This document shows, piece after piece, positions 8,174 to 16,228 of a stretch of DNA of 51,011 nucleotides. The DNA is from Shewanella nanhaiensis. GTDB lineage: Bacteria; Pseudomonadota; Gammaproteobacteria; Enterobacterales; Shewanellaceae. The stretch's first letter is position 1; each line of letters begins with the position of its first letter. The notes under the pieces were generated by a model, which was given only the letters and a program-made list of their open reading frames with translations, searched no databases and was not told the origin of the DNA. The translations under genes were made by a program, and so were the position numbers. The DNA is taken from assembly GCF_019457885.1 (NCBI RefSeq), contig NZ_JAHZST010000024.1:1-51011 (forward strand). Reading direction: 5' to 3'.

Positions 8174-9394
8174 ATGCGAGTATTAATTATTGATGATCAA
8201 AGATTTATACGAGAAACAATAAAGGCTGAGTTAAAACGTCAACTTCACTATCTCGAGGTGTTCTTCTATGAGGCTGAATGTGGCAACGAAGCGATTGAGC
8301 TTATTCGATGGCACAGTCAAAAGGAGGAAACACAGCTAGATCTGATTATTGCCGATCTAAAGATGGAAAATGGTGATGGTTTAGCCGTGATCAACTTTAT
8401 GGCCGCCAGTGAGATTTCCAATACTATCCCTCTAGCTGTGATCAGCTCTTCAGATAAACGAACATTAGAGTTAGTCGAAAATATCAGTAATACCTTTAAC
8501 CTCTATCTTATTGGTGTATACCAAAAGCCTGTTAATATCTCTTTACTCCTGCAGCAGCTAAAGCTGTTAAAGAGAGTTCGTAAACAGGCCGCAGATAAAG
8601 CGGAACACTCGGCGCTCCTATCGCTAGAGCAAATTAGTTACTTGATTAATCAAGAGAATTTGATCTTATGCTATCAACCAAAAATTGAGATAAACACAGG
8701 TGAGATAACCGGTTTTGAGGTATTGTCTAGGTTATGTCAGAAGGGGGATGGATTTATCTATCCAGACAAGTTTATTCCTCAAATCACTCAGGGTGGCTTA
8801 AGTACCACTTTTTCTAAGTTGGTCCTTGAGCAGGCTATCAGTCAATGGATGCTCTCGCCTAGATTCTTGCAGTACGATCTATCAGTAAATATCACAGTAG
8901 AAGATCTTTTTGATCAACATTTCATTGATTTTGTTATTAATAAAAAGCAGTTACTCCCAAACACAAAACTGATCCTGGAGCTCACTGAGTCCCATGAAAC
9001 GATAGAGCAAGATATGGTGCTTCGTTCAGTTGCTAAGCTCATCATCAATGATATTGCAATCTCACTGGATGATTTTGGTAAGAGCTACTCAACATTTGAC
9101 AGGTTAGATTGTATCCCTTTTGATGAGATTAAAATTGATAAAGATTTTGTCTGTGATCTGGACAGAAACAGTCAACACCTCGCGATAGTGGAGTCAACAA
9201 TTGCACTGGCTAATAAACTTAAAGTAAAAGCTGTGGCCGAGGGGGTAGAGACATTGAGTGTACTCGAACATCTTAAATCCTTAGGTTGTAATATGGCTCA
9301 AGGTTATTATTTTAGCCCACCGATCGAGGGGCGATATCTTGAAAGCTGGATTGGTGAATATAGCGGTGAGGGCTGCAATGTCATCACAAGTTAA
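8174..9394 (+). CDS. Response regulator with REC and EAL (c-di-GMP phosphodiesterase) domains
   Basis: A 406-aa protein. The receiver (1-125) has acidic pocket D7/D8, phospho-acceptor D61 (IIADLKMENGDG) and K118. The EAL domain (150-395) has E182 (as EVL), N239, E269/E272, D299-D300, K320, E356 and Q376, so the residues needed for Mg binding and catalysis are all visible and it should hydrolyse c-di-GMP. Its layout resembles RocR or VieA without the DNA-binding end. ATG 8174 is chosen because AAGGAGG (8161-8167) is placed 6 bases before it; a TTG at 8168 would touch that site. It overlaps the HPt gene by 17 bp. Confidence 0.9.
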   Translation: MRVLIIDDQRFIRETIKAELKRQLHYLEVFFYEAECGNEAIELIRWHSQKEETQLDLIIADLKMENGDGLAVINFMAASEISNTIPLAVISSSDKRTLELVENISNTFNLYLIGVYQKPVNISLLLQQLKLLKRVRKQAADKAEHSALLSLEQISYLINQENLILCYQPKIEINTGEITGFEVLSRLCQKGDGFIYPDKFIPQITQGGLSTTFSKLVLEQAISQWMLSPRFLQYDLSVNITVEDLFDQHFIDFVINKKQLLPNTKLILELTESHETIEQDMVLRSVAKLIINDIAISLDDFGKSYSTFDRLDCIPFDEIKIDKDFVCDLDRNSQHLAIVESTIALANKLKVKAVAEGVETLSVLEHLKSLGCNMAQGYYFSPPIEGRYLESWIGEYSGEGCNVITS

Positions 9395-9692
9395 TGACAT
9401 ATATATACAGCAAAAAATACGATTTTTTCTTAATCATCATGCTGAAAATGATAGGAAAAGGTTGTTAAAAATTCTACAGGATGAGGTAATTTTACTCAAT
9501 GAAGCGGTCACTTGTGTAAATTCGACTGATAAAGAAGCGTTAGCGGCTCTTAAGCATAGACTTAAGGGAATTTGCTGTTACCTTATGATACAAATTGAGA
9601 CTATTTTTTGCTATCCAGATAGCAAGTTTGAACTTATGTTAATTGTTCAGGTTTTACAAAATCAAATTGTGGTTGTTCTAGATGAAGTTTAA
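9378..9692 (+). CDS. Stand-alone HPt phosphotransfer protein
   Basis: A 104-aa helical protein with the HPt signature around H60: LKHRLKG (H60, K63, G64), where the His would carry phosphate between receivers. The start at ATG 9378 is preferred over the upstream ATG 9339, because TGAGGG lies just upstream and the length then suits a single HPt four-helix bundle. It overlaps both neighbours (17 bp with the REC-EAL gene, 11 bp with the kinase). The kinase lacks its own HPt domain, so this protein probably relays phosphate from the kinase receiver to the REC-EAL protein. The fold call rests on a short motif. Confidence 0.7.
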   Translation: MSSQVNDIYIQQKIRFFLNHHAENDRKRLLKILQDEVILLNEAVTCVNSTDKEALAALKHRLKGICCYLMIQIETIFCYPDSKFELMLIVQVLQNQIVVVLDEV

Positions 9693-11688
9693 GCCTTACT
9701 CTATTTGTTATCTTATCGTCGGTCTGACGGTTACCTTTTGTATCGATTGGTTGTTTTGGAGCCACTCTCAAAGAGAGTTTGCTGAGTTCCATGATAAAAA
9801 GTCCGCAGCATCAGCCATGTCTGCCCATGATATGTTGATGCAGCACAAGATCATTACCAGATCAATTCACTCCTTCTTCAGTGCTTCTATGCTGGTCACC
9901 AAAAAAGAGTTTACCGAATTTACTCAAGAGCTCCTTAAGATAAAATCTGCGATTGCATTTACCATAGGAGAGGATAACAAGCTGGCTTTTATATCCAATC
10001 CAGAGTTTGAGGATGAGATTAAAAAAGGCAGGTTTAGCGTTAACGGTCAAGATGAGTTAACCTTCGAGCTGGCTGGGTACTCCTCTTTTCTGATGCCGAT
10101 TGACCAAGCCAAGCAACGTTATATGGTGTACATCATATCCCACAGACAAGTATTGGAGAGGCTAAACAGTGAGGAGGATATCTGCATCGCTTTCATGGTT
10201 ACAGGTAAGCAACTTAGTAACCATTATTGCCAAATGCAGCTTTCAGATATCCAACGGGCACTGTTTTATTATCAAAGTGAAGGGCAATATCATGGATCGG
10301 AGTTTGGCGCTGAAGACTTCACCTTAACAACCTGGTATTCACCCCCAGTTGATGAGATTAATGAGATTCTGTTGATCATTTTTCTCTTTTCAGTGACTGG
10401 TGTTGGTTTTTCTATTCTTTTATACCTTAAAGTAGAGCAGCGAAATATGCTCTATAAGATGCGAATCGAAACTGATTCTAAAGTGGCTGTATTATCAGCG
10501 ATAAATCATGAGATCCGTACGCCCATCAACGCCGTTTTGGGCTATAGCCATATGCTTAAAAGTGCTGACTGCTGTGTTCCTCAAGGTGAGATGACGATCA
10601 ATAAGATTATCTGGTCGGCGAACTTGTTACATAGCGTCGCAGAAAATACGCTGAATTTTAGTAAGGCGAGTGCTGATACGCTAGTTTTGGAAAATCAAGC
10701 AACAGATCTAGCACAGTTTATTAATAATATTAAAGAGTACTATATTGCATTTAGTGAGACTGGAGACAAAAAGCTCAATATCTTTATTGATAAACCACTT
10801 CCGCCTAGTATTGCTATCGACAGTACTAAGCTTTATCAGCTGATCACTAACATCATCAATAACGCGTTTAAATACAGTACTGGTAAACAAGTCAACTGCC
10901 ACATTGCGCTTAAACAATACCGAAACTCTCCCTTTTTGAGAGTGGCGATTAGGGATTTTGGTAAAGGCATGTCTAAAACCTCTATGGAAGCGATATCTCG
11001 CCCATTTACTGCTGGTTTGCCCAATAGTGCCGCACAACAATCTGGCATAGGAATTGGTCTCTACACCTGCAAACAGGTGATTGAGAAAGTCGGAGGAAGA
11101 ATTGCTATACGTAGTCGCAAAGGGCAAGGGACCTTAGTGATCATTCGTTTTCCTTTCGAGTATATAAACGCTATTTCTAAGGAGCAGATGTTAGCTTCAG
11201 AAACAAAAGGCGAGGGTGTAAACCAGAAGCTGGTTTTAGCCAAGCCTTACTCTTCAACCGTTGGGGAGAAGGGGAGTTTGGCAGAGGATCGCTCTGCTCT
11301 TTATCAACTGAAACAGCTATTATTAGTTGATGATAACTTGTTCAATTTGGAGGTGTGTAAATCCATGTTGGAGAAGCAGGGTTTTAGTGTAACTACCTGT
11401 CTTGATGCAGCATCGACGATTGAATACATCAAGAGTACAACCCCAGAGATCGTTTTAATGGATTACCGTCTTGAAGGGACTAATGGTTTAGCGCTTATTG
11501 ATGAACTGATGGAACTGCAAACAGATGGGGTGACTAAAAAGAAGGAAAAAACGACCCACTACTTTATTCTTTCGGCGAACGATAAAACAGAGATCCCATT
11601 CAGTGAAGAGTATCCCGATGTCTTCTTTATGCAGAAGCCTCTGAATATTGATGTGTTTATCCAGCAATTGGATAAGATTTATGCTTGA
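9682..11688 (+). CDS. Hybrid sensor histidine kinase
   Basis: A 668-aa inner-membrane kinase. Transmembrane helices at about 8-25 and 227-249 bracket a periplasmic sensor of about 200 residues that I do not recognise. Then come HisKA with H276 (SAINHEIRTPIN), the ATPase domain with N393/N394, DFGKGM (425-430) and GIGIGL (455-460), and a C-terminal receiver (545-668) with D594 (VLMDYRLEG) and the K of QKP near the end. A low-complexity linker (500-540) precedes the receiver. It lacks an HPt domain, which is supplied by the preceding gene. Start overlaps that gene by 11 bp, implying coupling. Confidence 0.93.
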   Translation: MKFKPYSICYLIVGLTVTFCIDWLFWSHSQREFAEFHDKKSAASAMSAHDMLMQHKIITRSIHSFFSASMLVTKKEFTEFTQELLKIKSAIAFTIGEDNKLAFISNPEFEDEIKKGRFSVNGQDELTFELAGYSSFLMPIDQAKQRYMVYIISHRQVLERLNSEEDICIAFMVTGKQLSNHYCQMQLSDIQRALFYYQSEGQYHGSEFGAEDFTLTTWYSPPVDEINEILLIIFLFSVTGVGFSILLYLKVEQRNMLYKMRIETDSKVAVLSAINHEIRTPINAVLGYSHMLKSADCCVPQGEMTINKIIWSANLLHSVAENTLNFSKASADTLVLENQATDLAQFINNIKEYYIAFSETGDKKLNIFIDKPLPPSIAIDSTKLYQLITNIINNAFKYSTGKQVNCHIALKQYRNSPFLRVAIRDFGKGMSKTSMEAISRPFTAGLPNSAAQQSGIGIGLYTCKQVIEKVGGRIAIRSRKGQGTLVIIRFPFEYINAISKEQMLASETKGEGVNQKLVLAKPYSSTVGEKGSLAEDRSALYQLKQLLLVDDNLFNLEVCKSMLEKQGFSVTTCLDAASTIEYIKSTTPEIVLMDYRLEGTNGLALIDELMELQTDGVTKKKEKTTHYFILSANDKTEIPFSEEYPDVFFMQKPLNIDVFIQQLDKIYA

Positions 11689-11801
11689 TTGATACACTAG
11701 CGCCGATAAAGCTTTGCGTATTGATAAAGCTTTCCCTATATTGAATAGATAGCAGGTCACTTTTTATCAATACTGCTCTGCTTGTTTCAAAGGAACACGC
11801 C

Positions 11802-12035
11802 ATGATAGGACTGATTAAACATAATCAAAAAGCCCTAGTGCCAACTCTAGTATTCGGCATGACTTTAGCTATTGTATTTTCAGCTTCTCATTTCCACCCT
11901 AAAAATCAAATTGCAGCTTCTACTACAGTAAGTCAACAGCTCACCTTTAACCGTTATCAAGCGGGATTTGTCTGCCGAGAACGAGGTTGGGAATTCTGCA
12001 CTGGTTGGTCATACTCCACCAGCCGCTTGGCATAA
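11802..12035 (+). CDS. Small protein with N-terminal membrane or signal segment, 77 aa
   Basis: ATG 11802 has a good ribosome site (AAAGGAA, 8 bases upstream). The product starts MIGLIKHNQKALVPTLVFGM and has one hydrophobic segment (about 13-30), then a polar tail with two cysteines in FVCRERGWEFCTGW. It could be a small membrane-anchored or exported peptide; no family was recognised. It follows the kinase by 113 bp on the same strand, an interval that carries two copies of GATAAAGCTTT (about 11705-11732), so co-transcription is possible but not shown. Confidence 0.5.
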   Translation: MIGLIKHNQKALVPTLVFGMTLAIVFSASHFHPKNQIAASTTVSQQLTFNRYQAGFVCRERGWEFCTGWSYSTSRLA

Positions 12036-12134
12036 AATCTCTCCCTCTTTAACTCCCTGTTCTCCGTTTAGTGAAGCGCAACAACGTGCTTCTGTTTCTC
12101 GTTCAATAGCTCATGACTAGGCCAAATTCACCTT

Positions 12135-12374
12135 GGTAAAACCTCTTTTGATCTTCATTATTAAAGCCAAGATAAAAGCTATCCACCACAGAGAACTCGG
12201 AGAAAGCCTCAAATATACAGCAAATAATGGATCCCGGAACAAGCCCGGGATGACGGCAGTGGGAATAATCCGTTTGTAGTGGCTCTAGCTCTTGACCTAG
12301 CTCCTAGCAGTGAGCTTGCGAACGCTCTCGCAGGCACGAAGTGTCGTCCTAGTAGGACAGAGTCCGTCCTTCTT
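12135..12374 (+). repeat. Modular intergenic repeat, copy B (complete)
   Basis: Order of modules: ggtaaaacctcttttgat (12135), aaagctatccaccacagag (about 12175), ctcggagaaagc, the palindrome ATCCCGG (12231-12237) / CCGGGAT (12245-12251) plus gacggc, then gtgagcttgcgaacgctctc (about 12310) and a tail ending gtccgtccttctt. It fills the space between the small gene at 11802 and the reductase gene's stop at 12375. Confidence 0.8.
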
Positions 12375-14351
12375 TTAAACAAACGAATCAAATGCGATCG
12401 CGCTCTCTTTTACTCCGCGGGCTTTGAGTTGTTCTATAGTGGATGTCATCATAGGTTTAGGGCCGCAGAGGTAAAACTCAACATTAGCTAGGCCCTCTGC
12501 TTGTTTGGATATCTCATCTAATTGAGCGGCTAACCTGTCCTGAACATAACCTTGCGTTGGACCTGAGTTAACTCTTGAGTGAGCTGAAGCATCATGGTTT
12601 GTAATACTGATGCTTGTAGGATTACTGCCGTTAAATAAACCGGTCGGTCTCGATAGTACTGGGTAATAGAAGAAGTGCTTATGCTCAATCGCCAGTGTCG
12701 TGAACCTCTCTTGATAGATAAGATCTGCCTCACTACGCGCGCCAAAGAAGAGATGAATAGGACGGGTACTTTTAAGCTTAACGAGCTGCTCCTCAATTAA
12801 CGATTTTAATGGCGCCATACCGGAACCTGCTCCTATCAACACCATGCTCCTTTTGCTTATGGGCTGAGCCGAGAACTCCTCAAAAGGACCTGCAGCTTCA
12901 ATCCTATCTCCAGGTTGTAAATTACAGATATAGTGGGAGCCAACACCGGGATTGATGACTTGTGAGATCGCAAACTTTGGTGCCTGCTGTAGCTTAATGG
13001 TGAAATGCAGTTCGTTTTCAGCGTCAGGTAAAGCGTGATCGCTGTTTGCCAGTGAATAGTTACGACTGCAGGAGTCATGGGTAAATTGATGACTCTCTAT
13101 CTCATTCCAATGTGAGCTCAAAGACTCTGGTAGCGCTACTGGTAAGCTGTGACTGCTAGCTGCAGGAATAAAGAAGCGCATAAAGGCTCCCGCTTTAAAC
13201 GTGATAGGTTTACTTGAGACGGTCTTAAACCTGAGTTCTTTGATAAAAGGGCTGATAAACTCACTGCTAATCAACTCTAGCTGATGCTTTTCGGCTTGTG
13301 TGATATCAAGCAGACTTAAGCTGTCAACCTCATCACTTGTGTGCTGACAAGCCAACCGATAGCCCAAATTGAGCTCATCTTGAGTAAACTGCTGATTGTC
13401 ACAAGCGGTAATTTTAGCCTCGGGTTTGAGTTTTACTCGACAACGCCCGCAACTTCCACCACCGCCACAACTTGAGGGCAGTGCGATATCTTGGTGTATT
13501 AAACCGTCGAGTAAGTTTTCATGGGCAGGAATTGAAACATGGCGTAATTGCTGGCCGTCTATGTCGATGACCTGAATCGTGTTGTTCTGCTTTTTGATTA
13601 AACGCTTTGGTAACAACTGGGTCAGCGAATATTGCCCATTTAGCCCCAGCTCTATAGTCCAGATAAAACCCGTAAAAGCGAAAAACAGAGTAAAAATCGC
13701 AAATACGATAATCTGCACATTATTGAAGCTGCCTTCATTGGTGTAATCCATAAAGTGGAGCATAAAAGCGATATCGACGATACGCTTATCATCATTACTG
13801 TGACCCACTAAGCGACCAGAGCCTGCATCGATATAGACGCTGGTATTTATCTCATCATCAAAATTGACACGCCAGAGGGTGTTTTTCTCTTTTAATCTCT
13901 CATCAAACGGAGGTGATACACGAGAGGCTGAGGTGATGATGCCAGGACCCTTATATGAGTTAACAGCCAATCCCTTTGCCATCGTTTGATCAATCATTAC
14001 CTGTTTTCCCGTTATAGCATCGATCAAGGTGTAATGATTTTTGAAGTAGGGATAGAGCGCTCTATCATAGGTAAGCAGGTAGTAAGGCTTATCAAGCAGT
14101 GTTACTTGCGATAAAGACACTGCAGGTTTAAAGCTGTTTAACAGTGTCGCAGGCTCTATCTGGGCAGGCTTATCAGTGTCATCTACGCTTACCGGCGCCG
14201 ATTTGGCTAAATATTGCGTGCCACGAGCTTTTTGGCTATCCATTAGGTTGAAGTAGAGCCCTGTTCCAATCCAGAGGAGTAGCTGAATACCAACCAACAG
14301 AGATAACCATTTATGCAGGAACTTTATCTTCCCCATTACATTGCTATTCAT
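12375..14351 (-). CDS. PepSY membrane domain fused to an NqrF-like 2Fe-2S/FAD/NAD(P)H reductase
   Basis: A 658-aa protein. N-terminal PepSY-TM half: helix at about 14-35, PepSY-like extracytoplasmic part, second helix at about 213-235. Then a plant-type 2Fe-2S ferredoxin domain with C295, C301, C304 and C335, and a ferredoxin-reductase module with the FAD motif R430-x-Y-S433, GAGSGMAP (507-514) and a C-terminal YLCGPKPMM. The order 2Fe-2S, FAD, NAD matches NqrF. It probably passes electrons from NAD(P)H across or into the membrane, perhaps to ferric iron or flavin; the acceptor is unknown. A GGGAG ribosome site supports the start, which overlaps the preceding gene by 4 bp (ATGA). Confidence 0.85.
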   Translation of the reverse strand: MNSNVMGKIKFLHKWLSLLVGIQLLLWIGTGLYFNLMDSQKARGTQYLAKSAPVSVDDTDKPAQIEPATLLNSFKPAVSLSQVTLLDKPYYLLTYDRALYPYFKNHYTLIDAITGKQVMIDQTMAKGLAVNSYKGPGIITSASRVSPPFDERLKEKNTLWRVNFDDEINTSVYIDAGSGRLVGHSNDDKRIVDIAFMLHFMDYTNEGSFNNVQIIVFAIFTLFFAFTGFIWTIELGLNGQYSLTQLLPKRLIKKQNNTIQVIDIDGQQLRHVSIPAHENLLDGLIHQDIALPSSCGGGGSCGRCRVKLKPEAKITACDNQQFTQDELNLGYRLACQHTSDEVDSLSLLDITQAEKHQLELISSEFISPFIKELRFKTVSSKPITFKAGAFMRFFIPAASSHSLPVALPESLSSHWNEIESHQFTHDSCSRNYSLANSDHALPDAENELHFTIKLQQAPKFAISQVINPGVGSHYICNLQPGDRIEAAGPFEEFSAQPISKRSMVLIGAGSGMAPLKSLIEEQLVKLKSTRPIHLFFGARSEADLIYQERFTTLAIEHKHFFYYPVLSRPTGLFNGSNPTSISITNHDASAHSRVNSGPTQGYVQDRLAAQLDEISKQAEGLANVEFYLCGPKPMMTSTIEQLKARGVKESAIAFDSFV

Positions 14352-15088
14352 GAACTTACTCCCTCATTTTGACCTGAGGAGCCTTGAGCCGTCGGTTTTA
14401 CCGCGTCATCTTTAAAAATTCGGTAATAGGTGAGTATTAACCCGAATAAACAAGCAAGCAGGGCGAAGCAGACAAACCAGAATAGTAGCCAGTTACTGGG
14501 ATCTTCCTCCTCATAGTCCATCACATGCAGGCTGAACATTAGATCAAAAGTGCGCCAAAACTCGTGGCGTTTGGTGACGACTTTGCCTGTAAGTGCCGAG
14601 ATATAGAGCGAAGGGCTACCAAAATCATTAAAGTTTACTCGCCACGCAGGAAGATGGCGGCCACTTAACTCGAAAGGGGGATTGTCAGTGATAAGTTCAA
14701 TCAGCGCGATATTGCCCGTGCCAGTGTATTCATGTTGTGCAATTGCCTGGGCGTATGCTTTGGGCAGTGGAGAGAGCATAGCCCCTGTACCAGCATCTAA
14801 CATATGCTGTTCATCACCTTGCTTGAAGCGGTACACTGGCTTATCAATTAACATACCGAGCTCAAGCTGCTCAGCCTTTGGATAGGTTTGGATTAACTGG
14901 GTTAAGGAGTAATGAACATCATCTGGAGCGATTTTTGTTTGATGGTTATGGACAAGGGTATCGCCATGGATATAGTCAATATCAAAGATCACCATATAAG
15001 CACCTGATACCGTCCAGATCACGAACTGAACACCGAGAAAGAGCATCAAGTATCTATGGTATTTACGACTTATTTTTAATAAGTTCAT
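14348..15088 (-). CDS. PepSY-associated membrane protein, partner of the reductase
   Basis: A 246-aa protein with helix 1 (about 12-32), a PepSY-like domain, and helix 2 (about 200-222). ATG 15088 (MNLLKISRKYHRYL) is preferred to the upstream ATG 15133, because AGGA sits 5-7 bases before it and the extra 15 residues are not needed. Its body matches the N-terminal half of the reductase next door in blocks such as AWRVNF/LWRVNF, SLYI/SVYI and LHVMDY/LHFMDY, so the two arose by duplication. The last base pairs overlap the reductase start, implying one operon. It probably forms a membrane complex with it. Confidence 0.78.
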   Translation of the reverse strand: MNLLKISRKYHRYLMLFLGVQFVIWTVSGAYMVIFDIDYIHGDTLVHNHQTKIAPDDVHYSLTQLIQTYPKAEQLELGMLIDKPVYRFKQGDEQHMLDAGTGAMLSPLPKAYAQAIAQHEYTGTGNIALIELITDNPPFELSGRHLPAWRVNFNDFGSPSLYISALTGKVVTKRHEFWRTFDLMFSLHVMDYEEEDPSNWLLFWFVCFALLACLFGLILTYYRIFKDDAVKPTAQGSSGQNEGVSS

Positions 15089-15767
15089 TATTATTCCTGT
15101 AGCTTGTTTTTTGTAGAGCGTTTTTTGCGACATCTTTACGATGAAAATTTTAGAGTCATTAAATAGATACTTATCTTATCTATACCCGAATTTATATATT
15201 TACCTATAAAACACTGAGGATTTAAGTGATAGTTGATATCAAAAAATATCACGTCAACATAAATGTTTTATTAATCCTCGTGGATTAACAAGAGATGATG
15301 ATAAACAAATTTCGATGAAAAGCAGTAATAGAAATGTAACAGATTGATGACTATCTTAAAAAAACTAACACAGTAGAGCCATAGCTCCCGGCCTTCGCCG
15401 GCATGACGGGAATAGATAAATTATGGTCACTGGATGAAATGCTCTGTGGTAAAACCTCTTTTGATAACCGTTAAAGCCAGAACGAAAGCTACCAACCACA
15501 GAGATCACAGAGGACCACGGAGAAAGCACGAATATAAAGCAAACAATGGAGCCCAGCCTTAGCCGGGATGACGAAACAGCTAAAGTCTGGAACGCATTTA
15601 TGTTGTCACTGGCTGGCTGCACTCAACTTTGAGAAAAGCTTGTTACTCAACATGGTCAAGTGAGCCAGTTTATCTATTTCTATCAACTGCTTTACCTTAG
15701 CTTCGAGCTTTTTAGCCGTCATCCCGGGCTTGTTCCGGGATCCAGATTTTGATCTTTCTTTACAAAG
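15089..15767. repeat. 679-bp intergenic region with modular repeat pieces (copies C and D)
   Basis: Next to the PepSY gene lies an AT-rich promoter-sized stretch (15089-15360) with no clear operator. Then come repeat pieces: a palindrome CCGGCCTTCGCCGG near 15383; ggtaaaacctcttttgat (15448), the left module with aaccacagag (about 15485) and a decayed palindrome before gccgggatgacg (about 15560); and an inverted palindrome ATCCCGG (15721-15727) / CCGGGAT (15735-15741) that faces the nuclease gene. No coding sequence is supported here. Confidence 0.7.
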
Positions 15768-16130
15768 TCATCGAATCTCATAGAATAGATCGCTCCACTC
15801 AGGGTTATGCTCTTCTATAAGGTTGATTTTCCATTGCCTCTGCCAATTTTTAAGTTGTTTCTCTCGTGTAAAAGCACTTTGCATTGTGTCAGTAATTTCA
15901 TAATGTACTAACTGCGTCACCGAGTATTTCTTAGTAAAACCTTCGACCAAATGCTCTTTGTGCTCCCATATACGCTTAACGAGATCGCTTGTTACACCAA
16001 CATATAAGGTCCCATTTCGCTTGCTTGCTAAAATATAAACCGCTGGTTGCATAACTGTCGTCCATGAAGTTATTTAAAAGCTAAAGTATAGAAGTAAAGA
16101 TTGGATCCCGGCTTACGCCGGGATGACGGC
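15715..16130. mobile_element. Candidate element: GIY-YIG gene bounded by inverted palindromic repeats
   Basis: GCCGTCATCCCGG at 15715-15727 and its exact reverse complement CCGGGATGACGGC at 16118-16130 form 13-bp terminal inverted repeats. Each is the outer arm of a hairpin (15721-15741 and 16105-16124) whose inner side reads GGATCC towards the gene. Only the GIY-YIG gene (15768-16052) lies between them. No target-site duplication is obvious. Whether it moves as a unit is inference. Confidence 0.5.
15768..16052 (-). CDS. Single-domain GIY-YIG nuclease family protein
   Basis: A 94-aa protein of the small UPF0213/YhbQ-like GIY-YIG family. Visible motif elements: VYILASKRNGTLYVGVTSDL (GIY as VYI, YIG as YVG), the R of LVKRIWEH with conserved H, and a late E in REKQLKNWQRQW. 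The catalytic set (Tyr, Tyr, Arg, Glu) therefore appears intact, so DNA nicking is plausible. A GGACG site precedes the start. It is unlike a normal operon gene: it is alone and bracketed by inverted palindromes of the type scattered through this region. Its targets and role are unknown. Confidence 0.88.
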   Translation of the reverse strand: MQPAVYILASKRNGTLYVGVTSDLVKRIWEHKEHLVEGFTKKYSVTQLVHYEITDTMQSAFTREKQLKNWQRQWKINLIEEHNPEWSDLFYEIR

Positions 16131-16215
16131 AATAGAAATGATCTGCTTCTCCTCGCAGTGAGCTTGCGAACGCCCTCGAAGATACGAAGATCTCGCAGGG
16201 CGAGGCCCGCCCTAG
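16103..16215 (+). repeat. Modular intergenic repeat, copy E (palindrome plus right module)
   Basis: ATCCCGG (16105-16111) / CCGGGAT (16118-16124) with gacggc, then cagtgagcttgcgaacg (about 16156-16173) and a decayed tail ctcgcagggcgaggcccgcc. The left module is missing here, replaced by the nuclease gene. It ends at the hmgA stop region. Confidence 0.75.
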
Positions 16216-16228
16216 AATCTTCTCTGCT

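Noticed and set aside
10708..11127. Minus-strand 139-aa frame inside the kinase gene
   Set aside because: It is antisense to the conserved ATPase domain; the composition mirrors the real gene.
15376..15622. Minus-strand 85-aa frame in the repeat region
   Set aside because: It runs through the left module and palindromes, which appear elsewhere in other frames; not a gene.
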